NCBI GenBank assembly: GCA_964388235.1
Contig: CAYLXN010000008.1
Location: 1-28,632 of the forward strand
Origin: CAYLXN01 sp964388235
Lineage (GTDB): Bacteria > Patescibacteriota > Saccharimonadia > Saccharimonadales > Saccharimonadaceae
Direction: 5' to 3'
DNA: 28,632 bases
Shown: in pieces, positions 13,080 to 20,823 of the stretch
How the letters are laid out: every line of letters starts with the position of its first letter
Position numbering within the stretch: the first letter of the stretch is position 1
Program-made: the position numbers and the translations under genes
Notes under the pieces: generated by a model
What the model was told of the DNA's origin: nothing
Seen by the model: only the letters and a program-made list of their open reading frames with translations
Databases searched by the model: none

Positions 13080-14516
13080 ATGTCGGTTTATGATAAATAT
13101 GAGATGACGATTGGTATCGAGTGTCACGTTCAGCTTGACACCAAGACTAAATTATTCTCTACAGCGTCGAATGACGCTCGAGATCAGGCGCCTAACGCCG
13201 CCACCAATCACATCGACTGGGCGCTGCCTGGTATGTTGCCAGTGTTGAATAAGCAAGCAATTGTTTTGGCGGTACGAGCCGGTAAAGCCCTTGGTTCGGC
13301 TATTAATAAAATCAGTCGGTTTGATCGCAAGCATTATTTTTATCCAGATTTACCAAAAGGTTATCAGACGTCGCAATTTTATCAGCCAATTATTGGTCCC
13401 GGTAAAGTCGAAGTTGAACTAGAGGGCGAAACTTTTGCAGTCAGGATTGAACACGCCCATCTTGAGGAGGACGCTGGCAAATTAACTCACGGCTTGACGA
13501 GTAGTTTTGTTGATTTAAATCGATCGGGGACGCCGCTGATTGAAATTGTGACTATGCCTGATATTCATTCGGCGGCTCAGGCTCGAGCTTTTGCTGAAGA
13601 GTTACATCGATTGATGATTTTCAGTGGCGTGACGCAGGGCGATTTGTATCAGGGAAATATGCGGTTTGATGTTAATATTTCGGTGGCGGAAATTGGTGCG
13701 GACGAATTAGGCAAGCGGGCTGAGGTTAAAAATCTCAACTCTTTCCGAAGTGTTGAGCGGGCAGCTCAGTTTGAATTTGAACGCCAAGTTGATCTACTGG
13801 AAGCTGGCGAACAGGTGGTGCAGGAGACTCGCGGTTTTGATGAGGCCAAACAGAAGACTTTTTCGCAGCGATCAAAAGAAGAGGCTCAAGATTATCGCTA
13901 TATGCCTGATCCAGATATCCCGCCAGTGGTTTTGACTGAGGATGATATTAAGCAGATGCAAGCCGATATGGATTTGTTGCCGCCAGCTTATCGTCAAGAT
14001 TGGAGTGACTTAGGCTTTGATTTGTCGGTGGAAGAAGTGCTGTTGACGGATCCAGACTGGGCTAAAACCGTGACTACGGTTAAAAAACAAGCTGGCAATA
14101 AGGCAGCTAAATTGGTCGCTAACTGGATCGCTAGCGTGATTGAGGATAAGTCAGTCAAATTAAGTCAGCAACCAAATTTGCAAAACATTATTGAGTTAAG
14201 TCAATTAGTAAATGACGACAAACTCAGTTCGACCAATGCTAAATTGGTGCTTTTGGAGATGCTAACCACTCAGGCTAAACCGCTTAAAATTGCCGAGCAG
14301 AAGAAGTTACTGCAGGTCAGTGATAATTCCGCCATTGAAAAGCTAGTTGAGGTAGTGCTGGCGACCGAAGCTGGCCAAAAAGCTCTTGAGGACGTCAAAA
14401 ATGGCAACCCTAAGGCGCTTGGCTTTGTAGTTGGTCAGGTGATGAAGCAATCCAAAGGTCAAGCCAACCCGCAATTAGTTCAACAAATTTTACAAACTAA
14501 GTTAAAAGGAGAATAA
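13080..14516 (+). CDS. gatB: Asp/Glu-tRNA(Asn/Gln) amidotransferase subunit B
   Basis: GatB binds the misacylated tRNA, phosphorylates its side chain and transfers the ammonia supplied by GatA. The 478-residue product shows the cradle-domain motifs YEMTIGIECHVQLDTKTKLF, KHYFYPDLPKGYQTSQF, HLEEDAGKLTH, VDLNRSGTPLIEIVT and DYRYMPDPDIPP, then a helical domain and a C-terminal YqeY-like tail. It starts directly after the preceding stop. Together with gatA and gatC it implies that Gln-tRNA and/or Asn-tRNA are made by transamidation. Confidence 0.97.
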   Translation: MSVYDKYEMTIGIECHVQLDTKTKLFSTASNDARDQAPNAATNHIDWALPGMLPVLNKQAIVLAVRAGKALGSAINKISRFDRKHYFYPDLPKGYQTSQFYQPIIGPGKVEVELEGETFAVRIEHAHLEEDAGKLTHGLTSSFVDLNRSGTPLIEIVTMPDIHSAAQARAFAEELHRLMIFSGVTQGDLYQGNMRFDVNISVAEIGADELGKRAEVKNLNSFRSVERAAQFEFERQVDLLEAGEQVVQETRGFDEAKQKTFSQRSKEEAQDYRYMPDPDIPPVVLTEDDIKQMQADMDLLPPAYRQDWSDLGFDLSVEEVLLTDPDWAKTVTTVKKQAGNKAAKLVANWIASVIEDKSVKLSQQPNLQNIIELSQLVNDDKLSSTNAKLVLLEMLTTQAKPLKIAEQKKLLQVSDNSAIEKLVEVVLATEAGQKALEDVKNGNPKALGFVVGQVMKQSKGQANPQLVQQILQTKLKGE

Positions 14517-15407
14517 ATGACACAATACCCACAACCAACTCGAGCCATCATTTGTGCCGCTGGCTTAGGGACGCGATTTTTGCCGCAGACTAAATCGATG
14601 CCCAAAGAAATGTTGCCGATCATTGACAAGCCGGTGATTCAGCTAATCGTTGAAGAGGTGGTCGCGGCTGGCGTTGAAGAGATTATTATTGTTACTGGTG
14701 CGACTAAGCGAGCGATTGAAGATCATTTTGATCGATCGTATGAGCTTGAGAGTCAACTGCGCGAGGCCGGCAAAGACAGTAAGGCCGACCAAATTCAGAA
14801 AATTGCTGAAATGGCTAACTTCACTTATATTCGTCAAAAAGGCGAGCCAAAAGGTAACGCTCGACCAGTGCTCAACGCGCGGCATTTAATCAAAGACAAC
14901 GAGCCGTTTTTCGTGTTCTTCGCTGATGATTTTTTCCGTTCCGACGTGCCACGAGCGCAGCAATTATTAGACACTTACAATCAGACTGGTAAATCGGTGA
15001 TTTCACTAGTGAAAATTGACCATGAAGATTCAGATAAATACGGCATGGCTGAAGGCGAAAAGGTCGATGTGAATGCTGGCCGAGTCCTGAAAATTACCGA
15101 TCTGAAGGAAAAGCCTGGCCCTGAAAATACTGACAGCACTACCGCTTCGGTTGGTGGGTATTTGTTGACACCGAACATCATGCCGATTATTGAGCAAGAA
15201 AAAGTTGGCAAAAACGGCGAAATTAGCCTAATTGACAGTATCCACGAGCTTATTTCGACCGATGAAGTCTACGGTCGAGTAATTGATGGTGTCTGGCACG
15301 ACACGGGCGATCAGTTCAAATATATCTGTGCGGTTATCGATATGGCGCTTGAAAATCCAAAATATTCTGAGTCATTGCAGAAATTTTTGCACAAAAGATT
15401 AGACTAA
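14517..15407 (+). CDS. galU: UTP--glucose-1-phosphate uridylyltransferase
   Basis: GalU makes UDP-glucose from UTP and glucose-1-phosphate for glycolipid, capsule or cell-wall glycan synthesis. The 296-residue product has the nucleotidyltransferase signature AAGLGTRFLPQTKSMPKEML (about 14-33), a FADDFF metal-binding segment, and the C-terminal GVWHDTGD motif. It starts at the base after the gatB stop, with AAAAGGAG as SD, so it is the last gene of the gat operon. Confidence 0.95.
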   Translation: MTQYPQPTRAIICAAGLGTRFLPQTKSMPKEMLPIIDKPVIQLIVEEVVAAGVEEIIIVTGATKRAIEDHFDRSYELESQLREAGKDSKADQIQKIAEMANFTYIRQKGEPKGNARPVLNARHLIKDNEPFFVFFADDFFRSDVPRAQQLLDTYNQTGKSVISLVKIDHEDSDKYGMAEGEKVDVNAGRVLKITDLKEKPGPENTDSTTASVGGYLLTPNIMPIIEQEKVGKNGEISLIDSIHELISTDEVYGRVIDGVWHDTGDQFKYICAVIDMALENPKYSESLQKFLHKRLD

Positions 15408-15419
15408 AATTAAAATATA

Positions 15420-15428
15420 TGCTAGAAT
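15420..15428 (+). promoter_or_regulatory. Extended -10 for the 15467-16044 gene pair
   Basis: TGcTAGAAT, 12 nt past the galU stop. It leaves a leader of about 33 nt with the SD AAAGGAG (15452-15458). Confidence 0.5.
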
Positions 15429-15466
15429 TATAAATAATAATTGATTAAGCGAAAGGAGTTCTAGGT

Positions 15467-15712
15467 TTGAACGACGCAGCGACAATTTTAATCATCATCT
15501 TATCGGTAGTTCTAACTATATTTTTAGTAATCGCGATCGTATTAGTCGCCTACTTGATTAAATTAATCAAAAGAATCAAAACCGTGGCTGATCAAGTCGA
15601 AACTACTTCGGTAGGTATTGGTGAGACGATGGCAAATTTTGCCAAACTATCTTCACCGGTTTTTGTGGGTAAATTTATTATCGATATCATCAAAAAAGTA
15701 AAATCTAAGTAG
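15467..15712 (+). CDS. Small membrane protein (DUF948-like layout)
   Basis: This 81-residue protein has one long N-terminal hydrophobic helix (about 5-32), a basic KLIKRIKT segment, an amphipathic stretch (VADQVETTSVGIGETMANF), and a C-terminal KFIIDIIKKVKSK. The layout resembles small bacterial DUF948-type proteins that often precede YtxH genes, but homology is not certain. Translation starts at TTG 15467, chosen because AAAGGAG lies 8 nt upstream and no ATG fits. The gene is followed 14 nt later by the YtxH-like gene, so the pair is co-transcribed. Confidence 0.75.
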   Translation: MNDAATILIIILSVVLTIFLVIAIVLVAYLIKLIKRIKTVADQVETTSVGIGETMANFAKLSSPVFVGKFIIDIIKKVKSK

Positions 15713-15726
15713 AAAGGGAAGAAAAT

Positions 15727-16044
15727 ATGTCAAAAAATAAAGGTACATTTGTTCTAGGAGCTCTATTGGGCGCAGCGGTTGGTGCGGTAGCTGGAATTTT
15801 CACTGCTCCAAAAAGCGGCAAAGAAATGCGACAAGATGCAAAGAAAAAAGCTGATCAGTTAGCTAAAGAAGCTAAGACTAAAGGTAACGAACTGGCTGGT
15901 GAAGCGCAAAATATGGCTGATGACGTCAAGGCTAAGACAGTCACTCAAATCGAGAAGGCGCGCAAAGGTTTTCATGAGTTGAGTGACAAGGCTGACAAAC
16001 AAGCTGACAAAGTTGCCACCGAAGCCAAAAAGAAGCTTAAATAA
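15727..16044 (+). CDS. YtxH-like (gas-vesicle-protein-type) stress/envelope protein
   Basis: The 105-residue product starts with the YtxH signature: a Gly/Ala-rich hydrophobic helix (FVLGALLGAAVGAVAGIFTA) followed by PKSGKEMR. A long Lys/Ala/Asp-rich amphipathic helix (about 35-105) follows, of the LEA/apolipoprotein-like kind. The family is membrane-associated and often stress-linked; its molecular role is not defined. An intrinsic terminator follows. Confidence 0.85.
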   Translation: MSKNKGTFVLGALLGAAVGAVAGIFTAPKSGKEMRQDAKKKADQLAKEAKTKGNELAGEAQNMADDVKAKTVTQIEKARKGFHELSDKADKQADKVATEAKKKLK

Positions 16045-16063
16045 CCCAATTTTTGCTAATTTT

Positions 16064-16094
16064 AAAACCACTCCTTGCGGGTGGTTTTAATTTT
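16064..16094 (+). terminator. Intrinsic terminator after the YtxH-like gene
   Basis: AAAACCACTC, loop CTTGC, GGGTGGTTTT (10 bp with one G-U), then AATTTT. An ATG at 16053 that could extend the next frame lies upstream of this terminator and is rejected as a start. Confidence 0.85.
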
Positions 16095-16106
16095 GATGGT
16101 CAGATG

Positions 16107-16115
16107 TGCTATAGT
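16107..16115 (+). promoter_or_regulatory. Extended -10 of the leaderless DUF5665-like gene
   Basis: TGcTATAGT ends 6 nt before the ATG at 16122 and fixes that start. Confidence 0.6.
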
Positions 16116-16121
16116 TTAATT

Positions 16122-16460
16122 ATGAAGAAAAATGATCAATCAGTTCGGCGCTCGGTCGATCAAACCAAGAAGCGGCTTGATTCTCAAGATCACGCCAAGG
16201 CTTATATGGAAGCTCAAAAGCAGCGGTTAAAAAACAAGCAACAAGAGCAGCAAATTATCGATGATTTAGTTGAATCGGTTTATGCTAAGCGTTACAAGTT
16301 GATCAAGTTTAATTTTTGGCGCGGGGTGTCGTTTGGCTTGGGTAGCGCGCTCGGTGGGACGATCGTTTTAGCAGTGGTTTTGTGGCTGCTAGGCAATGTG
16401 GTGGATTGGTTTCCACTGATTGGTGATTTTGTGCGCGAAGTTATGAAATATGTTAAATAA
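16122..16460 (+). CDS. DUF5665-like small membrane protein
   Basis: The 112-residue protein has a long charged N-terminal helix (about 1-65, rich in Lys, Gln and Asp), the conserved block YAKRYKLIKFNFWRGVSFGLG, then a hydrophobic segment (GGTIVLAVVLWLLGNVVDWF) and PLIGDFVREVMKY. This matches the DUF5665 family, common in Patescibacteria, with no known function. The ATG at 16122 was preferred over 16053 because the terminator of the previous gene and this gene's -10 both lie between them. Confidence 0.82.
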   Translation: MKKNDQSVRRSVDQTKKRLDSQDHAKAYMEAQKQRLKNKQQEQQIIDDLVESVYAKRYKLIKFNFWRGVSFGLGSALGGTIVLAVVLWLLGNVVDWFPLIGDFVREVMKYVK

Positions 16461-16499
16461 TTTCCACAACAATTGATTCAAAATCATCACGATTTAAGC

Positions 16500-16505
16500 T
16501 ATAAT
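16500..16505 (+). promoter_or_regulatory. -10 element upstream of the dnaE leader ORF
   Basis: TATAAT ends 7 nt before an ATG at 16513. A weak -35 (TTCAAA, 16477-16482) has 17-bp spacing. Confidence 0.6.
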
Positions 16506-16512
16506 AGAGCTA

Positions 16513-16539
16513 ATGATTGAGAAGGAAATCCTAGCCTGA
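16513..16539 (+). CDS. Putative leaderless mini-ORF (8 codons) coupled to dnaE
   Basis: ATG ATT GAG AAG GAA ATC CTA GCC TGA encodes MIEKEILA. Its ATG sits at the same -10 distance as the other leaderless starts, its body contains the GAAGGA that serves as the SD for dnaE, and its TGA overlaps the dnaE ATG (TGATG). Ribosomes could load at the 5' end and re-initiate at dnaE. Translation is inferred from architecture only. Confidence 0.4.
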   Translation: MIEKEILA

Positions 16540-19500
16540 TGGCAGACCTGAAGCCTGCTGACTTTGTGCATTTGCATAATCACACTCATTACAGCTTGCT
16601 GGATGGGTTAACTAAGGTTGATGAATTGGTGGCGAAAACCAAAGAGTTTGGCATGGAAGCGGTAGCGGTAACTGATCACGGCACGATGTCAGGGCTAATT
16701 GATGTTTACAAGACTGCGCAAGGTGAGGGAATCAAGCCAATCATGGGGATCGAAACTTATGTTGCCGAACGTTCGCGGCATGATCGTGATCCAGCAATTG
16801 ACAAAAAGCGCTATCATTTGACGTTGCTAGCGATGAATAATGTTGGCTATCAAAATTTGATGATGCTGTCGACCAAAGCCAATCTCGAGGGGTATTATTA
16901 CAAGCCACGAGTTGATCATGAATTGTTAGAAAAATACTCTGAAGGTGTGATCTGTCTGAGTGGCTGTAGCTCGGGTGAAATTGCCCAAAAATTAATCAAT
17001 GGTAATTATGAAGCTGCCAAAAAGCTGGCTAAATGGTACTATTCGGTTTTTGGTGATCGGTTTTATCTGGAGATGCAAGATCACGGTCATCCCAAATCGC
17101 CAGCGCCGTATGAAAATCAGCGAATTGCCAATGAAGGTCTGATCAAACTGTCAAAAGAGCTCGATTTGCCGCTGGTGGTGACTTGCGATGGGCATTATTT
17201 GAATTTGGAAGATCGCCAAGTGCATGAAATTTTGCTATGTGTTGGTACGGGTGCTTTTTTGAGCGATGAGCGGCGAATGTCGCTTAAGGAATTTGAGCTT
17301 TATTTGACTGATCCACAAGATATTATTGATCGTTGGGGCGGTGAATTTCCTGAGGCAGTTAAAAACAGCAAGCGAATCGCCGACCGCTGTCAGGTCGAGT
17401 TGGATCTGGGCGGTATTTTGATCCCTGATTATCCAGTGCCAGAGGGCGAAACGCTTAAAACTTATCTTGATCAGTTGGTTTATCGTGGGGCGATGATTCG
17501 TTATGGTGATATGACCAAAGAAGAATTTGATAAAAAACCGCTGTCGATCGATGAAGCTAGGTCTAAGTTGTCGGCGGATATCAACGAACGGCTTGATTTT
17601 GAGCTGGGTGTGATTGATCGTATGGGTTACAATGGCTATTTTCTGATTGTCCAGGATTTTATTAATTGGGGTAAAGATCAGGGAATTGTCTTTGGGCCAG
17701 GTCGTGGTTCGGCGGCGGGGGCAATTGTGGCCTATTGTTTGTCGATTACTGACCTTGATCCGCTGGAATATGACTTGCTGTTTGAGCGATTTTTGAATCC
17801 TGACCGTATCAGTATGCCGGATATTGACATTGATATTCAGGATGATCGACGGGACGAAGTGGTTCAATATTGCGTCGAAAAATATGGTGATGGCCGAGTG
17901 GCTAATATTGTCACGTTTGGTAAAATGGCGGCTCGTCAATCGGTTCGTGATGTGGCTCGAGTGCTGGAAGTGCCGTATGTCGAAGCTGATCGCTTGAGCA
18001 AAATGGTGCCGTCGGCATTGCAAGGTCGACACATTCCGCTTAAAGTCAGTATTAAGGAAGATCCTGATTTATCAAAAGAATACAAAGAAAATCCGCAATC
18101 GAAGCAGATTTTAGATTTTGCAGTTCGGTTGGAGGGGACAATCCGTTCGCATGGCGTTCACGCTTGTGGGGTGGTGATTGCGCCTGAAGATTTGGTTGGT
18201 TATTTGCCACTGGAGCGAGCTCAAAAGGGTGTGGTCGCCACTCAATTTCCAATGGGCAGCGTTGAAGAATTGGGCTTGCTGAAAATGGATTTTTTGGGCT
18301 TGTCGAACTTGTCGATTATCAACAACGCCCTGCGAATTATCCGTAAAGTATATAAGCGTGATATTGTGATGGCCGATTTGCCGCTTGACGATGAAGATAC
18401 TTACAAATTGTTTCAGCGTGGCGATACGACTGGGGTGTTTCAGCTGGAATCGGCTGGCATGAAAAAATATTTGCGCGAACTTCATCCGGAGAAATTTGAA
18501 GATATTATCGCTATGGTGGCGCTCTATCGCCCAGGTCCAATGCAGTTTATCGATTCGTTTATTAAGCGTAAACATGGCGAGGAAAAAATTACCTATCTGC
18601 ATCCAAAAATGGAAGCAGCGCTTAAAAACACCTACGGAATTTTGGTTTATCAGGAGCAGTTTATGCAGATTTCTAAAGATTTGGCTGGCTTTACTGGCGG
18701 TCAGGCTGATAATTTGCGTAAAGCGGTTGGTAAGAAGAAGCTCGATTTGATGGCTGAAATTAAGCCGCAGCTGATCGAAGGGGCGCTCAAAAACAGTGAC
18801 ATTTCGCAACAAACAATCGAAAAATTTTGGGATCAGCTGCAAGAGTTTGCTAATTACTGTTTTAATAAGTCGCACGCGGCTTGTTATGGCTTGATTGCTT
18901 ACTGGACGGCCTATTTGAAGGCACATTATCCGAGTGCTTTCATGGCGGCGCTGATGACTAGTGATAAGGACGACACCGATCGGCTGGCGATTCAAATTGC
19001 CGAGTGTCAGTATATGGATATTAAAGTTTTGGCGCCGAGTATCAACGAAAGTTATATGGATTTTGCAATCGTGCCTGAGACGGGGCATGTGCGATTTGGT
19101 TTGTCGGCAGTAAAAGGTGTTGGTGAGTCGATTGTTGAAGAAGTCGAGGAAGAGCGAAAAACTAACGGCCCTTTCACTAGTTTGGTTGACTTTGCTAAGC
19201 GAATGGCGGGGTCAAAATTTAACAAAAAAGCTTGGGAATCGTTGACTAAAACTGGTGCTTTTGATGAATTTTCGGAGCGGAGTGATATTTTGCATAATTT
19301 AGAGAAAATTCAAGCTTTTATGTCGCGCAAATCTAAAGATATGGCGACTGGACAAACTGATTTGTTCGGAAATTTGGCTGACGGAACTTCAGAGTTGGAG
19401 CTGGAGTCTAATCCAGTGCCTGTCACGACCAAAGAATTATTACTATGGGAGCGGGAATTATTAGGCCTGTACATCAGTTCGCATCCGCTGGATAATTTTG

Positions 19501-20237
19501 AGCGCTATTTGGTGGAGCAAACGGTTAACATTGGTGAAATCACTCAGTTGCACGACAAGAAAAACTTAAAAATAGGTGGTTCTATTACTGGAATTCGAGA
19601 AATTTTGACCAAAAAAGGCGATAAAATGGCTTTTGTGGCGCTGGAAAGCAAAACGGCAGCGATTGATTTAATTGTTTTTCCGAGGATGTATGAGGAAGTT
19701 CGCGAATCGCTCAAAGTTGACATGATTGTCGAAGTTGAGGGGCGGATAAACGCTACCGACAAGGACGGTAACCCAAGCGATCCGAAGATGATCGTCAATT
19801 CAATCACTGAATTAACTGAGGAATTTATCAAAGATTACCAGCCAACTTGGCGCAAGAAAACCACACCGAAAGGTGATTACGAAAAGTTTATTGAAGAAAA
19901 TCAAGTCCAAACTGCCAAGGCTCGCCGAAAGGCTAAAACCAAGCAAACTGAAACCCGCCGCCCAATCGATCCGCTGGCTGAAGACAAGAAAACCGCTCAA
20001 GCTAGCGCAAAAAATCCAATTCTTTATGTCAAAATTATCAATCCCAACGATCAGCAAGAGCTGGTCGAACTGAAGGATATTTGTCAGGCTTTTCCAGGTG
20101 ATCAGTCAGTAATTTTGGTGCTAGACGAACACAATAAGTCGGCATTGAAGCTGCCGTTCAAAGTTGATTTGAATGGCGATGGCTTGGTGGATCAGCTGGT
20201 AGCTAAATTCTCAGCTGATTGTGTGGCGGTCAAGTAA
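16539..20237 (+). CDS. dnaE: DNA polymerase III subunit alpha
   Basis: DnaE is the replicative polymerase. The 1232-residue protein begins with a PHP domain whose metal-site motifs look intact (HLHNHTHYSLLDG at 11-23, VTDHG at 44-48, CDGHYL at 216-221), compatible with intrinsic 3'-5' exonuclease activity. The palm follows, with FGPGRGSAAGA (385-395) and catalytic PDIDIDIQDDRRDE (427-440), then fingers (LYRPGPMQFI), a helix-hairpin-helix region (about 850-920), and an OB fold (about 1000-1075). A Lys/Thr-rich linker (about 1100-1160) leads to a C-terminal domain. It is somewhat longer than E. coli DnaE. Its 3' end overlaps the convergent methyltransferase gene by 8 nt. Confidence 0.97.
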   Translation: MADLKPADFVHLHNHTHYSLLDGLTKVDELVAKTKEFGMEAVAVTDHGTMSGLIDVYKTAQGEGIKPIMGIETYVAERSRHDRDPAIDKKRYHLTLLAMNNVGYQNLMMLSTKANLEGYYYKPRVDHELLEKYSEGVICLSGCSSGEIAQKLINGNYEAAKKLAKWYYSVFGDRFYLEMQDHGHPKSPAPYENQRIANEGLIKLSKELDLPLVVTCDGHYLNLEDRQVHEILLCVGTGAFLSDERRMSLKEFELYLTDPQDIIDRWGGEFPEAVKNSKRIADRCQVELDLGGILIPDYPVPEGETLKTYLDQLVYRGAMIRYGDMTKEEFDKKPLSIDEARSKLSADINERLDFELGVIDRMGYNGYFLIVQDFINWGKDQGIVFGPGRGSAAGAIVAYCLSITDLDPLEYDLLFERFLNPDRISMPDIDIDIQDDRRDEVVQYCVEKYGDGRVANIVTFGKMAARQSVRDVARVLEVPYVEADRLSKMVPSALQGRHIPLKVSIKEDPDLSKEYKENPQSKQILDFAVRLEGTIRSHGVHACGVVIAPEDLVGYLPLERAQKGVVATQFPMGSVEELGLLKMDFLGLSNLSIINNALRIIRKVYKRDIVMADLPLDDEDTYKLFQRGDTTGVFQLESAGMKKYLRELHPEKFEDIIAMVALYRPGPMQFIDSFIKRKHGEEKITYLHPKMEAALKNTYGILVYQEQFMQISKDLAGFTGGQADNLRKAVGKKKLDLMAEIKPQLIEGALKNSDISQQTIEKFWDQLQEFANYCFNKSHAACYGLIAYWTAYLKAHYPSAFMAALMTSDKDDTDRLAIQIAECQYMDIKVLAPSINESYMDFAIVPETGHVRFGLSAVKGVGESIVEEVEEERKTNGPFTSLVDFAKRMAGSKFNKKAWESLTKTGAFDEFSERSDILHNLEKIQAFMSRKSKDMATGQTDLFGNLADGTSELELESNPVPVTTKELLLWERELLGLYISSHPLDNFERYLVEQTVNIGEITQLHDKKNLKIGGSITGIREILTKKGDKMAFVALESKTAAIDLIVFPRMYEEVRESLKVDMIVEVEGRINATDKDGNPSDPKMIVNSITELTEEFIKDYQPTWRKKTTPKGDYEKFIEENQVQTAKARRKAKTKQTETRRPIDPLAEDKKTAQASAKNPILYVKIINPNDQQELVELKDICQAFPGDQSVILVLDEHNKSALKLPFKVDLNGDGLVDQLVAKFSADCVAVK

Positions 20238-20727
20238 CTTGTGTCAGGTGATATAAAGCAACGCCAGTGGCAATACTAACATTGAACGATTCTTTTTGGC
20301 CGACCATCGGAATTTCGATAATTTGATCGGCTTGCTTGAGTAATTCTGGGTTGATACCGTCGACTTCCTCGCCAATGATCAAACAAAGCTGTTTTGGTGG
20401 TTTAAAGTCTGGTAAATTAATGCTGTTTGGCGCTTGTTCCAGGGCAATAATTTGCCAACCTGACTGTTTGAGTTTTAAAATTTCTGAGTTTAAATCGTCG
20501 ATATAGCGATTGGTTACGATTTTTTCAGCCCCCAGAGCGGTTTTGTGCAGAGCGGTGTCGATTTTATCTCGAATGTGCGGCAGGCGGCGGTCATCGTCTT
20601 GGGCAGGGTATGGAGTGTAGCCTGAGAAAATTATCTCTTCAACTCCAAAGCCATCAGCGGTGCGCATGATCGAACCGACATTATGGATCGAGCGAATATT
20701 ATGCAGCAGTAGTTTTATTTTTACCAT
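20230..20727 (-). CDS. SpoU/TrmH-family RNA 2'-O-methyltransferase
   Basis: These SPOUT enzymes methylate ribose 2'-OH groups in tRNA or rRNA using S-adenosylmethionine. The 165-residue product contains the three family motifs: NIRSIHNVGSIMRTADGFG (10-28), LIIGEEVDGI (116-125) and IPMVGQKESFNVSIATGVALY (139-159), which form the knotted SAM site. It is short, with no extra N-terminal RNA-binding domain, like TrmL-type enzymes, but the target RNA cannot be read from sequence. It converges with dnaE with an 8-nt overlap and no terminator between. Confidence 0.92.
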   Translation of the reverse strand: MVKIKLLLHNIRSIHNVGSIMRTADGFGVEEIIFSGYTPYPAQDDDRRLPHIRDKIDTALHKTALGAEKIVTNRYIDDLNSEILKLKQSGWQIIALEQAPNSINLPDFKPPKQLCLIIGEEVDGINPELLKQADQIIEIPMVGQKESFNVSIATGVALYHLTQVT

Positions 20728-20807
20728 TACTTAATTAAAGAACAAAAAACACTAAAAAGCAACTTAAACCGACTTAGTAATTAAAACTACTCAAACCGCA
20801 AGCTTTT

Positions 20808-20816
20808 TGCTATAAT
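20808..20816 (+). promoter_or_regulatory. Extended -10 of the leaderless pilB-like gene
   Basis: TGcTATAAT ends 7 nt before the ATG at 20824. No SD. Confidence 0.65.
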
Positions 20817-20823
20817 TGATTCT

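Noticed and set aside
16053..16121. Upstream ATG extending the DUF5665-like gene by 23 codons
   Set aside because: The extension runs through the terminator of the YtxH-like gene and through the gene's own -10 element. The ATG at 16122 fits the leaderless pattern.
17235..19088. Long antisense open frames inside dnaE (265 and 325 codons, minus strand)
   Set aside because: They lie wholly within a strongly conserved dnaE, encode low-complexity His/Ile/Arg-rich products with no recognisable domain, and reflect codon bias of the sense strand.
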